A stretch of DNA of 64,000 nt from Amphibalanus amphitrite (GCF_019059575.1 NW_024881532.1:930001-994000), one strand, 5' to 3'. Positions 45,461-58,005 are shown, counted from the first letter of the stretch. Notes: a model not told the origin generated them from the letters alone. Translations and numbers: made by a program.

Positions 45461-45860
45461 CCTTGTTCACCGGTGTAGCGTTACTGCTCGGCTCCGGTGC
45501 CCGACTTCGAGGTGTGTGTGACCGGAGATGTAACGGTACCCCGTCACGGCGTGGCGCTCCGGTCACCGCGGACTCCCGGCGCCGACTGGGAGAGGGGGCG
45601 GCCCTCTGCGGCCCGATCTGGGACCCGTCCGCCCTCCGCTACAACTCCCCGCGCTGCCGCGGAGCTGCAGAACGATGACCTCCCTATGCAGGTCAGTCGT
45701 CGGCTCGTGCAAAATTGATGAGATGCTCGCCCCCGGCAGTCCTGGCGGTCGGCGCTGGAACTACGGATACCCTGGTGGGTGCTGGAGGAACTACAGTTGT
45801 GATCAGTAGCGCCAGGTGGCGGGGAGCTGCACCGAGCTGGACACAACCACCCACAAAAAA
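45461..45860. promoter_or_regulatory. GC-rich island
   Basis: CpG-rich patch with overlapping open frames on both strands (Arg/Pro/Ala/Ser-rich), which looks compositional. No exon supported. Confidence 0.25.
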
Positions 45861-45919
45861 GCTGAGCTCGCTGCGAGGCTTGTAATAATTGTCTTGTGAC
45901 TCTTGTGTGTACGGTACGT

Positions 45920-45954
45920 GCAAAATGTTGGGTGATAGCGGCCCAACATTTTGC
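45920..45954. other. Perfect 13-bp hairpin
   Basis: GCAAAATGTTGGG and CCCAACATTTTGC enclose a 9-base loop, ~20 bases before the TTAA element at 45,977. Confidence 0.85.
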
Positions 45955-45976
45955 GCGCAATCTTGCATGCTGATTT

Positions 45977-47918
45977 TTAACCCTATTCCTGGCGGGCTCC
46001 GCCGGGACAAGAAACTGGCGGGGGGGGGGGCCGATTCGGCCCCCCCCCCTGAGATCTCGAGAACGAAGCAAGATAGCGACAAACGGTAAACGGCATCGGA
46101 TATGCACGGTCAAGATCTACAATTTTTACTAAGGTCATTTTCAGGTCAGGTCAAAGATGACGTCACAGGGGTCGAAAAAGTCAAAATGGCGGCGCTAGAT
46201 ATGGAGAGAGTTTTTCTCGAATAACTTTCGAATTAGTCAAGATAGGAACAAACTAAGGGCATCATCGTGATCCTCTCGTCAATCCGCATCGAATGATATA
46301 TGTTGACCTCGCAAGGTCAAGGTCAAAGGTTGACCTCAGGTCACGTGACCTCGAGGTCATCATGTAGGGGAAGGTGGGGTAAGACGGCCTAGCGGGGCAA
46401 GACGGACCACCAGCCCTCCCGGCTGAACCGCTGCTGGTATCTACTGCTTTATGCACTCACTATGTTTGTTTTCCTTCGTAACAATGGCCACCTTGAGCTC
46501 ATGCTGCTAGGATGCATAGCTTTTGAGTTATTGAGAAAAATGTTGTTTTTCGTCAAACCGATCTAATATAAGAGGTCTACGGGTGATTCAATTACGGCGC
46601 CTTTCTTGCATGATTAGTTTCTATTTTGCACTTAACTGTGAAAACAAAGTTATAAACTTAGTTTTAGTCACACTTTAGGAAAGGCATGGTTTTGCAATGT
46701 TGGGCTATTTGACATATACGTCATGATAATGACAGAATTTAGATTTGGGGCAAGACGGACCACTGTGGTCCATCTTACCCTGTGGTGGTCCATTGTACCC
46801 TGCATATGGAAAGTTCTTTTCCAAAACATTGACAGTTTAAGTAAGCTAATTTTTCAGGAAGGAGTCTTTGTTGCATGTGAGCCATGCATGCAAGTGCTCA
46901 GTTAGCATGCATTCATGCCAAACGACAATCAACACACATGTTCCCAGCTTTTAGCTGCACTCCCATCACATGCATGAGTAAAGAATAAAGGCTCATTTTG
47001 TTATTTTACCATTCTGGTTACTTTTTCTTACAAGAGTACAGAGCAGAAGTGTAACACACATGAACGGATAGCAGGCACTGCTGGGTAGTCCGTCTTACCC
47101 CACGTTTTTTCTTGTCTGAGTTTTTGACATGTCCCTCTTTAAGAGCATCCACCACCTAGATGTCTTTAATTTGAAATTTAGTCTTTACACATATCAACAG
47201 AGGAAGGATTGAGCATTCCGAAGACTATAAATAATATGGATTACGAGAGCAGTGTAGCAAGATATGCGGCATCAAACCTTAGCTGGTCCGTCTTACCCCA
47301 CCTTCCCCTATATCATTCGATGCGTCTTGACGAGCTGAACACAATGAGACCATCCACGCGTCTGTATCTTGTTCCTGTACGGAGTTATTGGCCAAAAACC
47401 TTTGGTGACCTTTGATGACGTCACATGACCTCACAGCTGCCCAACAGCAAAACAGACCTCAAGGTAGTGAAGGTTGATCGTATATGAAGTCATGTATGGT
47501 ATATGGGGCCATTCCGACCCGTTTTAGTGGTAAAAACAGGGAGTTGATTTTTCCCCCATTGACTTATAATGGGGAGGTCGCGAAACTGACCTGACCTTAG
47601 GTCACCGATATCAAAATTCCGAGATATACAAATTGCACATACTGGTACCCTAACTAAAGCCTGAAGAGAAGAAATTGATCGGTCAAAAACTCTAGCTCTG
47701 GCGTGATTGCAAACTTTTTTGAGGTAGGGTCACCAAACCGCCTCTGGTGACCTGACCTGAGGTCAGATCAACTCAAAATTTTCAGACATGTTGCGTAGAA
47801 GCCTTTTAGCAAAAGTCAAAAAATTTGAGCTTCCTAGCTCAACGCGTTTGGGAGAAATAACCAAAAAACCTCAGGGGGGGCTCCTGAGGCCCCCCCCCCC
47901 CGCCAGGAATAGGGTTAA
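45977..47918. mobile_element. TTAA-family element with nested GGGGAAG element
   Basis: TTAA|CCCTATTCCTGGCG at the left and CGCCAGGAATAGGG|TTAA at the right: a 14-bp perfect inverted repeat plus the TTAA duplication. Hairpins: G-run, CCGATTCGG and C-run (~46,019-46,048), and G-run, CTCCTGAGG and C-run (~47,875-47,901). The interior is rich in GGTCA words (46,135-46,360 and 47,570-47,770). A separate TA-flanked element occupies 46,365-47,310; without it the host element is ~1.0 kb. No transposase. Confidence 0.9.
46365..47310. mobile_element. TA-flanked GGGGAAG element 1 (nested)
   Basis: TA|GGGGAAGGTGGGGTAAGACGG at the left is exactly inverted at the right, ending CCGTCTTACCCCACCTTCCCC|TA. 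TA flanks suggest the Tc1/mariner type of duplication. The terminal word is repeated inside: GGGGCAAGACGGACCA at ~46,395 and ~46,747, CCATCTTACCC at ~46,772, and GTCCGTCTTACCCC at ~47,089 and 47,286. No transposase. Confidence 0.85.
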
Positions 47919-48400
47919 ATATACATTTAAACATTAGGTACCTACCTACCTACAAAGCACCGTTCCCTCTTTTTCATCCTCAGAACAGTCAAAGCCTTCT
48001 CCATGCCTTTCCCCCTGCTCTGAGCTGGACGACCACCTTCATCCGAGGTGAGTAACTCCTCATGAGCAGGCTCACGTGCAGTGGGGTGACCGTTAGCGGC
48101 GCTGGGTGGCCCGTCCACGTGATGGGCTCCGCCCCGGCCCCGGCGGATCACCAGGATGGACGCCCAGACCATGCAATGTCGCCCCCTAATTCCTATTTAT
48201 TAGCTTTCCAGCTCTGAAAATGTCTCATAAGACGGAAATGGTCCAACAACCCTTGAAACAAACCAAAACAAAACAACATACGATAAAATAGAAAAAAAAA
48301 TATACCAACCGCTCGACTCATCTTCAGTCTAAGCTTCTATAGAAATTGCTTATTGTAGCGGTTCCTATCGAGTCTTATGTACATAGACAACAGCTTGAGG
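47919..48400. other. Intergenic, nothing recognised
   Basis: Includes a TACC run at ~47,938-47,952. No gene supported. Confidence 0.4.
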
Positions 48401-49085
48401 TCACGGTCCGGGGGTCGAAGTCGTGCAGTCTGAGGCGGCAGCCTTGTAGCGCAGTGGGCAGTCTGGATTACCCCGCGGGACCAGTCTGCTATGAGTGCAC
48501 GCTGAAGGTGCCGTCTGCCCGTGCCCCCTGCGTCCGGGAGCACGGGCCTCCCTCCCACGGTCACCGATGGTATCAGAGGAGGGCCGACCGACCGCGCCCC
48601 GTGCCAGTGACGTCACCCCACCCCGGCACCTGTCCGCTGAGGCCGTCCCACGAACGGGGTGTAGGGACGTACTAACGCCCGGCGAGCAATAAATACAGGA
48701 CAGTGTCCTGCATTTTTAAAAACCGTTTTATGGCAATGCCATACATTTGGGTAAATAACTAGGATTAACCACATCAAATTGATGTCAAAGTGAGAATAAA
48801 TCATCGTAAAGGTCGACATACGACTGGCCACGAACAGCAAATCAGTCCTGATGCTGCCCACTCCACGGTTCACTGCAGGAAGCACCATTGGTGTGCCTGC
48901 TGCCGCAGCCGAAGCTCCATGTCAAAGCCGTTTCGTGCCACACGGGGCGGGGCCTCCACACGGGGAGGGGTGGGGCGGGTGTCACGGCTCATCGCGGGTC
49001 CGGTGGCGCTCTCGGAGGGCCCTGTCACGGATTGGCAGTATACCGACCCACGCCTCGCCGGGCCGGGATGGTGGTGATGCATCAT
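48401..49085. promoter_or_regulatory. GC-rich island
   Basis: Two GC/CpG-rich patches (48,400-48,700 and 48,890-49,085) around an AT-rich gap. Overlapping frames on both strands are compositional. No exon supported. Confidence 0.25.
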
Positions 49086-50690
49086 ACAGCGGAGAGAAGC
49101 AGACGAACGGAAATTCCCTGTCCCAAAATATGGAACAAGTCATGCCTTACTTGGCCAGGCCGGGAAGGGGAAATATTGCAGTATCTAATTTAGAAACGGT
49201 GCGAACTGCGAACCTTTCCTTCCCTTTATAAAACCTTTCTCTCAGACCACGAGACTGCACAGTTCAAACTGCAACCTGCGATGGTGCTTCTATTCGGCAT
49301 GCATTTGGTGTTATTAGGAAGTCAATCCAGTTGGTTACGCGAATCGTCCGCTTTTTATCAACCATTGTTCGTTTGTAGAGTGCCGGTCGAGAACACCTGT
49401 AATACACACTTGGTTAGAAGCGATTTATTTCTTTAAATGCTCATGAACTTCACAGATGGAATGGAATCGTTCACATTCCTATGGCTTGAACAAATAATCA
49501 TATTCTGCTCTGCCTACACGGTTCCAGTTATATTAGGTATACATATATCATAGATATAACGGGTTTCCAATCTACGTGTGCTGGATATCTGTTCCATCTT
49601 GGGTTTGGCTCCCTGGAGCTTCCCAGCCCTCTCTGAACTCCTCCCACGCTGTCTTCGTGTGAGATGACCGATGGCGCGCATCGGTCGCGTCCTCTGCTCG
49701 GTCACCGGAACGGAGCAGTCGAACGAAGTTCAGTGGAACCGAGCTGTACGAAGCCGAGCAGGCCTGTCGGTCGCAGCCGCAGCCGCCGCGACGCCGTCGA
49801 TGATAGATCGTGGGGAGCAGCGCGGACCGCGCCGACCAGTGAAGTGTTAATGGAAGGCTGCTGGTGTGAGGAGGCGGGATTTGAGGTAGCGGGGCGACCG
49901 ACTTGTTCAGTGGATGTGGTGGATTAGGCGTGATGTAACGTGTAAAGCTTGGTGACATGTAGGAATAGAGCGTTAGAATGTGAAAGAGAGTCGTAAGTCG
50001 TAAGAATCGTATAGGATTGTGAATGTGATATCGGTGTTTCTTGGTCCCCATTGGAATGCGACCATGCTGTACTCGGAGCTTATTATGTTCTGAGTGCTCA
50101 AGTCTCACGTAATATTAATTAGCATCTCCATTTGTCTCTGGGGTACCTATGCGTGACGGAGCGATTTTCCTCATGGCCACATTCCAACATGCATACCAAG
50201 GGCCACCTACGGGCGCTTTATCGGCTGTGTTTTCCGGTGGTCGAATCAAAAGGCACACGCCCACTGGGTTTGTTTTGAATTCACCCGCTGCCAGACACGT
50301 TGACTCTGATGGGACTCTGGCGTGACTTTTATCTTCTGCGCGATGCCTATCTCCTGTGCAGGTGCTCAGTCCAGCTGTGACAGCCAAGGCCACGGTAGTT
50401 TGCAGCTCTTCCCTGTGTCCGTGTATTGTTCAGCCCACGTGTAACATCTGTGTTTCCTGGGACGCCCTGCCCACACTTTGCTGTGATAACAATGTATTTC
50501 AGATACACGGCCATGGCTAAGGCCAAGGTAGTGCTAAGGCCTTGCACACGTGTCTGTATTAGCTTGGCAGTTCCGGCTGATTTAATTCAGTGCGTTCGGG
50601 TACACGGGGCTACGCGAATATGAGACATTCCACGTTTCGCGTCGGTCGAGATTGTAACTACCAATGCCACAGCACCTATATGTATATACC
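49086..50690. other. Intergenic, nothing recognised
   Basis: A 178-codon minus-strand frame (50,108-49,572) is the longest open frame here. It is Pro/His/Ser/Arg-rich with no recognisable domain and is overlapped by plus-strand frames. Not called. Confidence 0.3.
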
Positions 50691-51369
50691 AGTATAGCGC
50701 CTTTTGGGGCGACTAACGGAGCGAGCGAGGGGGTGAGTCTTGCACGTGCGAAATTTCGAGGGGGTACCTCCAACTGACTTGTGCACGGCACCCTACTGAC
50801 CGGTTTCTAGCGATGTGCCAAATTTGAGCACAATCGGCCCAGCCGTTCTCGAGATCTGGGAGCGGCACCCTGCACGTGCGCACGTGCAAAATGGGTCCCA
50901 ACTGACTTGTACACGGCACCCTACTAACTGGTCCCTAACTGTGTACCAAATTTGAGCGCCATCGGTCCAGCCGTTCTCGAGATCTGGAAACGACCCCTGC
51001 ACGTGCGCACGTGCAGCAGCACCCCAACTCTGGCACATGGATATGCAGTGCCTAGTGGGTGCCTACCTACATACCAACTTTCAGCGCAATCGGCCAAGTA
51101 GTTACCGAGATATTGCAACAATTACAAAACTGACACCTCTTCGTTTTGCACGTGGCACGTGCATAAGGGGTCACCCACATGCATCGGGAATAGTCCAATA
51201 CTTGGTAGAAGGAATGAAGCTACCCTACAAAAATTACCGCATGTAAATCGGTCAAGTGGTTGCTGAGATATAAGCCTCGCAAAAGCGTCCGCACGGCCGG
51301 CCGGCCGCTCATACTCAGAAATTTCCGTTATTCTACGTAAGACTCCGCTCGCTTCGCTCGCTCCGTAAT
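50691..51369. mobile_element. Modular CACGTG-repeat element, copy 3 (inverted)
   Basis: Begins AGTATAGCGCCTTTTGGGGC and ends CTCGCTTCGCTCGCTCCGTAAT, in the same orientation as copy 2 and nearly identical to it over ~680 bases. Internal ~128-bp units with GCACGTGCGCACGTGC palindromes are kept. The CGGC tract is short here. The three copies' similarity implies recent activity. Confidence 0.9.
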
Positions 51370-51595
51370 GACAATTGTCTGAATAAAAGAGCGGCTTTGT
51401 GGAGCCTGAGTGTCCCAGCATTTGTCAGTCTAAAGGTAAAGTATGATTTCTTACCTAAACATCAACATTTGATGACAGTCAATACTAGTCTATACTAGTA
51501 CCGAGCATCAGTTTTTAGAGATCCATGTGTCAAAATAAAGGACGTTATACCAGGGGTCAACCGAATGCCAAGAGTTGTTATGCCATCCCTGTGTC

Positions 51596-51630
51596 GTACA
51601 CACACACACACATACATACATACATATTAC
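51596..51630. repeat. (CA)n(TACA)n microsatellite
   Basis: ACACACACACACA followed by TACATACATACATA, ~50 bases before a TTAA element. Confidence 0.9.
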
Positions 51631-51681
51631 ATATTGAATCAGTGTTGCAACCGCGAGAGTGAAGGTCGAAACGGGCAATAC

Positions 51682-52727
51682 TTAACCCTCGCCCTGGCAG
51701 GGGGGGGGGGGTCGATGCGACCCCCCCTAAGGTTTTTCGAAGATAGCGTAAAAACGGCGGCGCGCAGCGCCGCCAAATTTGGCACAGCCTATGGGGCAAC
51801 CTTTTTACATATGACCTGAAAATTTCAGGTCCGGGTGACCTTGGGTCAGGTCACAAGGTCAGAAAAACCGGTACAAGGTCATGGTCAAATTTCAAATTTC
51901 TTTTCGCATCTGTCCAACTCACAGTTTTGAACTGATTTCCTTCAAACTTTAAGGATGTGCTAAATTCACCGAGTTGTATAACATATAGTTCGGGTTTTTT
52001 GAGGTCACTGACCTGAGGTCAGTTAGAGGTCATTACGTCGTAATGTTAAGTCTATGGGAAAATACTAAATTCGGAAAATACTGGAGATATCCGCTTCGTT
52101 CTATCACTTTTGTGCTTTGAAACCACAGTACTTAACAGCAGGTCACTTGGTGCTTCTTTGTTTGGTGTACTTATCCATGGGTCAGGTCAAATGAGGTCAA
52201 CTGAGGTCAAATTACGTTTTTGCCAATAACTTGGCACATAATGACGCTAGAGCTTATAAAATGGTATCATTGTGTTCCTGGTGATCAGCCGAATCGAATG
52301 ATATGCGATATGACGCAATTCGGTTAGCTTGAACTTAATTTATTAATTTAAGTTTACTTAAAATTTTAGAAAAACTTTAAGTACACTTAAACAAGCTAAA
52401 AAGTATATCATTCGACGCGCCTTGACATGCTGAGTTCACTGGTGCTTTCCTTTTTGCTCTATCTTAATTAGATCAAAAGTTATAAGCAAAAAACTTTTGA
52501 CCTGTTTTTAGCGAATTTTTTACATTTATACCCCCCAAAACCCCCCTAAATATTGACCTAGAGCAACCAAATTTGCACAGGGGCGAGAACTCCAGGGGGC
52601 CCACCTACCTACCAAATTTGGTGTTTCTAGGTGCCATAGGAGCCAATCGCGAGGGGGGGGTCGCATCGACCCCCCCCCCCCCTGCCAGGCCGTGTTATGA
52701 AAAATGCCCTGCCAGGGCGAGGGTTAA
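51682..52727. mobile_element. TTAA-family (piggyBac-like, non-autonomous) element, cleanest copy
   Basis: TTAA|CCCTCGCCCTGGCAGGG at the left and CCCTGCCAGGGCGAGGG|TTAA at the right, with near-perfect inverted ends. Subterminal hairpins have complementary loops: TCGATGCGA at the left (~51,700-51,727) and TCGCATCGA at the right (~52,655-52,682). The interior (51,825-52,230) has many AGGTCA words such as GGTCAGGTCACAAGGTCAG and AGGTCACTGACCTGAGGTCA. The tip has been re-duplicated at the right (two GCCAGG blocks). 1,046 bp including TTAA; no coding capacity. Confidence 0.92.
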
Positions 52728-54160
52728 TAGCGAACTATTTGTTGACAGTATTAGTTGCATACGCTAATGAACATTCACTTATCAGCTATACCTATGAGCT
52801 GCGTGTTTTGAGAATGCATCACGATGGATAGCACCGATTGCGGAGCAGCGCGCAATGTTATTTGAGTCCGGTTGTAAGTCAGTGCCGTGCTGGGTCCTGA
52901 TTAAGCACGCCGGTACCTTGATGCTGCGGTGACGCTCAAGGCTACAGGCATCCGGGGGCGTGGCTCACGAGCAGGTGGGCGTGGCACATTACTGCGCAGA
53001 ATGGCAATGCTGGCTTTCGTCTCTTATGTTTCAGGACACTTAGATTTGTGATTATAACTACGTCGATTTTTCATAGTTGGTTGTTGATGATTCATTGCGC
53101 AATGTCTGCATTGTTCCCATATAGTGCATACGCATTTTAGAACCAAATTAACCGAAATTAAATACAAATGCTTGCAAACTGGATTCAAACATTTTTCAGT
53201 CCTGAGGCTGTTATGAATTTATAAAAATGATTGCAATTTGCAACCACATAACTTCATTGTCAGAGAATCCGCCATCATTCGCAAACGCATTGTCTTCATC
53301 CTTTTGCCTCCCCTCCCTATTCCACTCCCTCCCTCTCCCTCTCTCCCTCCCTGTCTACGGGTCGCTCCCATTCCGTCTGTCAGCGGTGGCAGCCTGACAC
53401 GGTCCGACCGTGGTGTCCGGTGGCCGCAGCGCCCGCCGCGGGGTCAGCCCTGTGTGCGGCTGCCGGCGGACCCGCCTACCGCGCCAGATATGTCGCACCA
53501 TCTGCTGACGGCCCGACCATGTGCTGGTGATTCGGAGCACACAGGTGCTGGAGGTGGGGCACGTGCTGACTGGGAGCTGCGTGATGTGATGTGGTGGTCT
53601 GGTCATATGCATGGTCAGTCCTGCTGTGCAGTGCAGTCGCATGTGCAGTTCGCAACTTCGCACTTCGCACAAACTAAGAAAATGGCTTAAGTATCCATGG
53701 ACATTTTATGTGTTCGTGTTATATTTGGCTAAGTTGAGATATCCGCGGATGGTGTCACAATGAAATACATATTCTATTTCGTCTTTTTCAGGTTTGTTTC
53801 TGTGGTGGTGACTGTTGAATTTGAACGTTGTTTTCTGAACTGCATCAGGACCACCGTTCGGAGCTCATGTCCAAACACTTCTAAGACTCAACATAACCAG
53901 GCATGGGCATCTGCAGTCTGCACGGATGCAAAAACCCGTGTTTTGCAGAAAATTGGTGCATTATCCTGCAGATGTAGATTATAACATGCGACCTACTAAA
54001 AACATACACCCTTTGAAGGAGTACTCAGTATCAGATAGAACTATCCAAAACAAGCATAATATAAACCTGAAAAGCAACCGTGGTGTTTGGGATGAAAAGT
54101 GCAAAGTGTGACACCGTTTATACTTACGTGAATGGGATAAACCCGCGCCCGATGAAATGT
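52728..54160. other. Intergenic with polypyrimidine tract and GC patch
   Basis: A C/T-only run (CCCTCCCTCTCCCTCTCTCC) lies at ~53,305-53,355, followed by a GC-rich patch (53,360-53,560). No gene supported. Confidence 0.35.
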
Positions 54161-55430
54161 GCAGTTTGTGGGTCGAAGCGTGCAGTGGCCACTCATGCAT
54201 TAACCATGCCCGGCGACCGCCGACGGGTCAGTAAACACAGACTGGGTGTATGTGTGTGCTGTACCGGGCCGGGCCTGGGTCGGGCCGTCGCCAGTCGCGC
54301 CGCAGCGGAGACGGACGGCGCGGCGACCACACTCCCAGCTGAGACATTGCTCAACAGTCGAGCACTGCCCGGTGCATGGTCAGCGCTCACCCGTCGACTG
54401 GGAATCGCGGAAGCTGTTTGTGGTTGCATTGCACTATGTAGTCAGCGTGGTCCACGGAAATGTTAGCTTTTATCCTGTTCCTTGCCTTTGTGTCATTCTA
54501 AATGTCACATCGACATCGGTCGTTGTCTCAAAAGGATTGCAATGTTCAATATGCTGGCCTAAAGCCTCTTATCCAAAATACCTAGTTGAGTTAAATCGGC
54601 GGACCATTCTTTCTGCGTTTTTTCTTTTTTAATTTTGTTCCCGACGGGCTACAGCCGTAGTCGGGGTAGGGGGAACTGGGAAGTTACTAGCTGGCAATTA
54701 GCCAGATCTTCCACCCTAATCTGAAGCATTATCAATTGAATTTCGTACCGTATCATGCCCATAAAACAACTGTGTCTACCGCAGTCTCACTGCCACTGGC
54801 GCACGATCACCAGCGGCATATCACTGTGGTGCTGGCCATATTAGCCAGCAGTGCAGCATGCCATCCGCTACGTCCAGCTCCCACCCTCCCCTCCATGTCC
54901 GCCCGCCCCGCCCCGCCCCGCCCCGCCCTGCCCTGACCACACCCTCGGGCCGTGAGCCGCCCGGCGCCTCCGGCTCCACCCGGCGCCCCTAGCCGCACAC
55001 CGCTCGGAGTCGACCCGCACCTGCAGGGGCGTTCGGCGCCCTTCACTGGTCGACCAGCACGGCACTCAGTCATTACAGCGGCCTCAGTGGTTACCCTGGG
55101 AGCGGGAACTCATTGTGCAATCGACCGTGTCACCAGGACCATCGCCCGAGGGAGGGGGCGAGAGACACAGGTCATATAACGCTGCGGGGGCGGCGGCCGG
55201 CGGGAGCAACAGCCCCAGACGGGGATCGCTGCCCAGACCCGGCCACAAATGGTTGGCCGGGTGAAAAAAGGGGTGATGCGGCCGGTGCGTGGACGTTTTG
55301 AGGTCTCAGACTGCCTCATCCCGTCGCTCGCGGCGGGGTATACGATGTGAATGACCTGGGGCTGTGGTGGAGTTGGTGGAGTATACAAACTCATTCACGG
55401 ATCCTCGGCCGGTGCCCGTTAGGCGCTCCC
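54161..55430. promoter_or_regulatory. GC-rich island with (CGCCC)n tract
   Basis: GC-rich patches at 54,160-54,420 and 54,880-55,360. CCGCCCCGCCCCGCCCCGCC at ~54,904-54,930 is a pentamer repeat that also resembles Sp1-type GC boxes. No exon can be defined; a promoter is a guess from composition. Confidence 0.3.
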
Positions 55431-56399
55431 ACACCATGGCATTGCGTATGCTTTGGTGGTCCGTTTTACTGCTTCATTTTCATTAGAAGCGTTATGAAAT
55501 GGAATGGTGGCTCAATTGAGTAATTACAACGTTTAAAACTTGCGCTAGCGCTATTCTATAAACTACAGCCATATATTTGCTTTCGTCGTTCTATCGCTGC
55601 TTGATGCACTACAACACACCATGCGGGTATCTGTAGAATATAATATATAAGTGTATGAGAGGCAAGGGATAATAATATAAAAGTAGATACATACTTTGGT
55701 CACAGTGAAATAAATGATTTGGTATTCAGCAATGGCCTGTCGCCAGTCAGCCATATGTTGATATATGAAGGTTAAACGTAAACGTCAAACAAAATATATG
55801 GTCAAACGTAGTTCTCACAGTAAATTAAAATAGAAAGCAAACGGTGCCACAGAGCGTTGGGTGACTTCCCAAAGTAAACATCGTAATGACGCAGTCGCCA
55901 ATTCCAAATAGATAACATGCGGGGAACTCGGCGGCATAACAGACCTCAGAATGCCCAGTAATAAGTCACCCACTGACCAGGTCGAGACAAGTGTGTGTAG
56001 CCACTGCAGAGTTTCCCACGGGGCTGATTTAGGCGGGCCACTGCATGGGTCATGGTCCCACTTTGAGAGTTTCACTGGTCATATTCGCGCACCATTTACG
56101 TTCTTAGATGTTGAAAAAGTGAAGAAGGCAGCTCAATGAAGCTGAATTCCAAAATACTTGAGTGTCGATAATTTTTCACCTCAGTGGAAAGAATCGTTTA
56201 CCTGACGAAGATATTAAAAATGGCAGTTCGTCAATTTGTTGAAAAATGTTTGATGCTGGTGGGAGACTGGAGTCTGTGAGTTCTTCATAAAACTCACAAA
56301 TTTCAACATCTACTTTTCAATTCTCATAAGGACCATTCTTCAGGCGGCATCAAATCTTCTCCACTGCTGTAAAACATCAAACGGATATTTGCTTAAAGG
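55431..56399. other. Intergenic, nothing recognised
   Basis: Complementary short frames at 55,815-56,139 have normal amino-acid composition, but neither is recognisable. Confidence 0.35.
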
Positions 56400-57295
56400 T
56401 AGGGGAAGTTGGGGGAACGCCGAAGACTTTTTTTCTGACGCCCGTAGCACGTAAGGTAGACAACATAAGCTATTCTTGTTGGCGTCATTCGAGAGGCCAG
56501 TCTTTTGCCTTTCAAACATACCAGGCGCATTTGATGAATTCGCATACCGTTAAGCGCACAAACTACAAATATCAAAGAAGTGACTTTTTCGGCGTTGCCC
56601 CGGACTGCGGGGAAAGCCGAAAATGGGAGAAATGATCTACGGGGAATGCCGACATTGATGTTTTGCCATTTTATCTCAAACTTTATCCAGAATTCATCAA
56701 AGCTGACACGCGTTTTAAGAGCTTGAGGACGCGGTGCACACTGGAAGTTATAATTGTGTGATATAATAAGAACATGCCAGGTAAATCATTCCTTATAGGT
56801 AACAGGCCGTTGTGTCGGTTGAAAGTGTAATTTGTGTGACTAAAAATACGCGTTGCTATTCTACAGCAGTAAAGTCCACGTAGCGTGCTTTTAACACGTG
56901 CGTAATCGCACGTTTCCGGCATTACCCCAGCCTGCCATACTTTCATTTGCAGGCCCATAACTTTTCAACGTGCTGTATAAATTTCAAATAGGCAGCACAC
57001 TTATGCAAAGACATGCTAAAGATTACTTGACCGAATTGGCCAGACAAACGGTAGCATAATGAGTAACAAATGCAGCTTCAAAGGCGCATGTAGTACAAGG
57101 GAAACGTACCTTGAAAACGCTCTTGGCGCCCTCACAGTCGAAGTATTCCGAATGACGACTCGTAACAAACATGCGATAATTGTAGTCACTTAAGCTTCAG
57201 AGCATCACTGACAGGTGGCATCCATGTCTCACGGGTTTCGAAATATCTCGAATTTCGGCTTTGCCCCAACTCCGGCATTGCCCCAACTTCCCCTA
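56400..57295. mobile_element. TA-flanked GGGGAAG element 2
   Basis: TA|GGGGAAGTTGGGG at the left and CCCCAACTTCCCC|TA at the right are perfectly inverted; next to the tips, GAACGCCGA faces TCCGGCATTG. Diverged internal repeats of the same word occur at ~56,590 (GGCGTTGCCCC), ~56,609 (GGGGAAAGCCGA), ~56,642 (GGGGAATGCCGA), ~56,918 (GGCATTACCCC) and ~57,257 (GGCTTTGCCCC). 896 bp, no transposase. Confidence 0.85.
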
Positions 57296-58005
57296 GTGTG
57301 CCAGCTTTCCTGGACCGTATGGAGTTAATGGCCGAGATAAGGAGAACCGGATTTTTAGAACCTATCCATACCTTCAAAACTCATGGAAACGTCTTAAATT
57401 CTTCAAATTTTGAGTACCCCAGTGCGAAATTCGCCACGACGGGTTGTCGGTCGTACCCCAACCACATTTCACACCACTATGAACAATAAATGCACACACT
57501 GAAATCGCTATTACTGATAGGCTCATCCAATCAAGTTTTCGATAAACCCGTTCATCATTATCTCCTGCGGTTTCGAACACGCCTGTTAGGTGGTGCGGTA
57601 GACCGCGCCCAAAGCCAGGAGGTAACGTGAGGTAGCCGAGTCGGGGCAGCGTGCGCTGACCCAAGCCGGGGCCGCGCGTCCTCCCGGTGTCATGTGATAG
57701 CCCGGGGCTACCCGGGGATGCGGTAGACTGCGCCCAAAGCCGCGGCCCCGGCTTGGGTCAGCGCACGCTGCCCCGACTCGGCTACCTCACGTTACCGGGG
57801 CCCTGGCTTTGGGCGCGGCTTCTGCTCACACTTTGTGGTGCGGTGGTGGTGCGTCGGGCCGCGCGCTCCGACTTCGGCCAAGAAAAATGCGTCAGCTGAT
57901 CATTGTCATTTCTGCCACTTTCATGTGGTGAGATGGGGTCATAACTTTGGAGACGGCTGTTTCATATCAATTATTTTACATAAAATAATATTTCAAACCA
58001 TAAAT
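57296..58005. other. Spacer between two GGGGAAG elements
   Basis: Apart from the GC-rich hairpin at 57,603-57,818, nothing is recognised. Confidence 0.4.
57603..57818. repeat. GC-rich hairpin with ~75-bp arms
   Basis: The left arm (57,603-57,676, CCGCGCCCAAAGCC...GGGGCCGCG) and right arm (57,741-57,818) are near-perfect reverse complements, including GAGGTAGCCGAGTCGGGGCA / TGCCCCGACTCGGCTACCTC. The loop is ~64 bases and ends with a direct copy of the arm's start (GCGGTAGACTGCGCCCAAAGC), as if produced by a duplication and inversion. No open frame or small-RNA signature is identified. Confidence 0.9.

Noticed and set aside
48430..48500. tRNA-like TAGCGCAGTGGGCAGTCTGGAT stretch
   Set aside because: It resembles a tRNA A-box region, but no B-box, anticodon arm or acceptor stem can be fitted.
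49572..50108. 178-codon minus-strand frame as a gene
   Set aside because: Low-complexity Pro/His/Ser/Arg composition, no domain, and overlapped by plus-strand frames.
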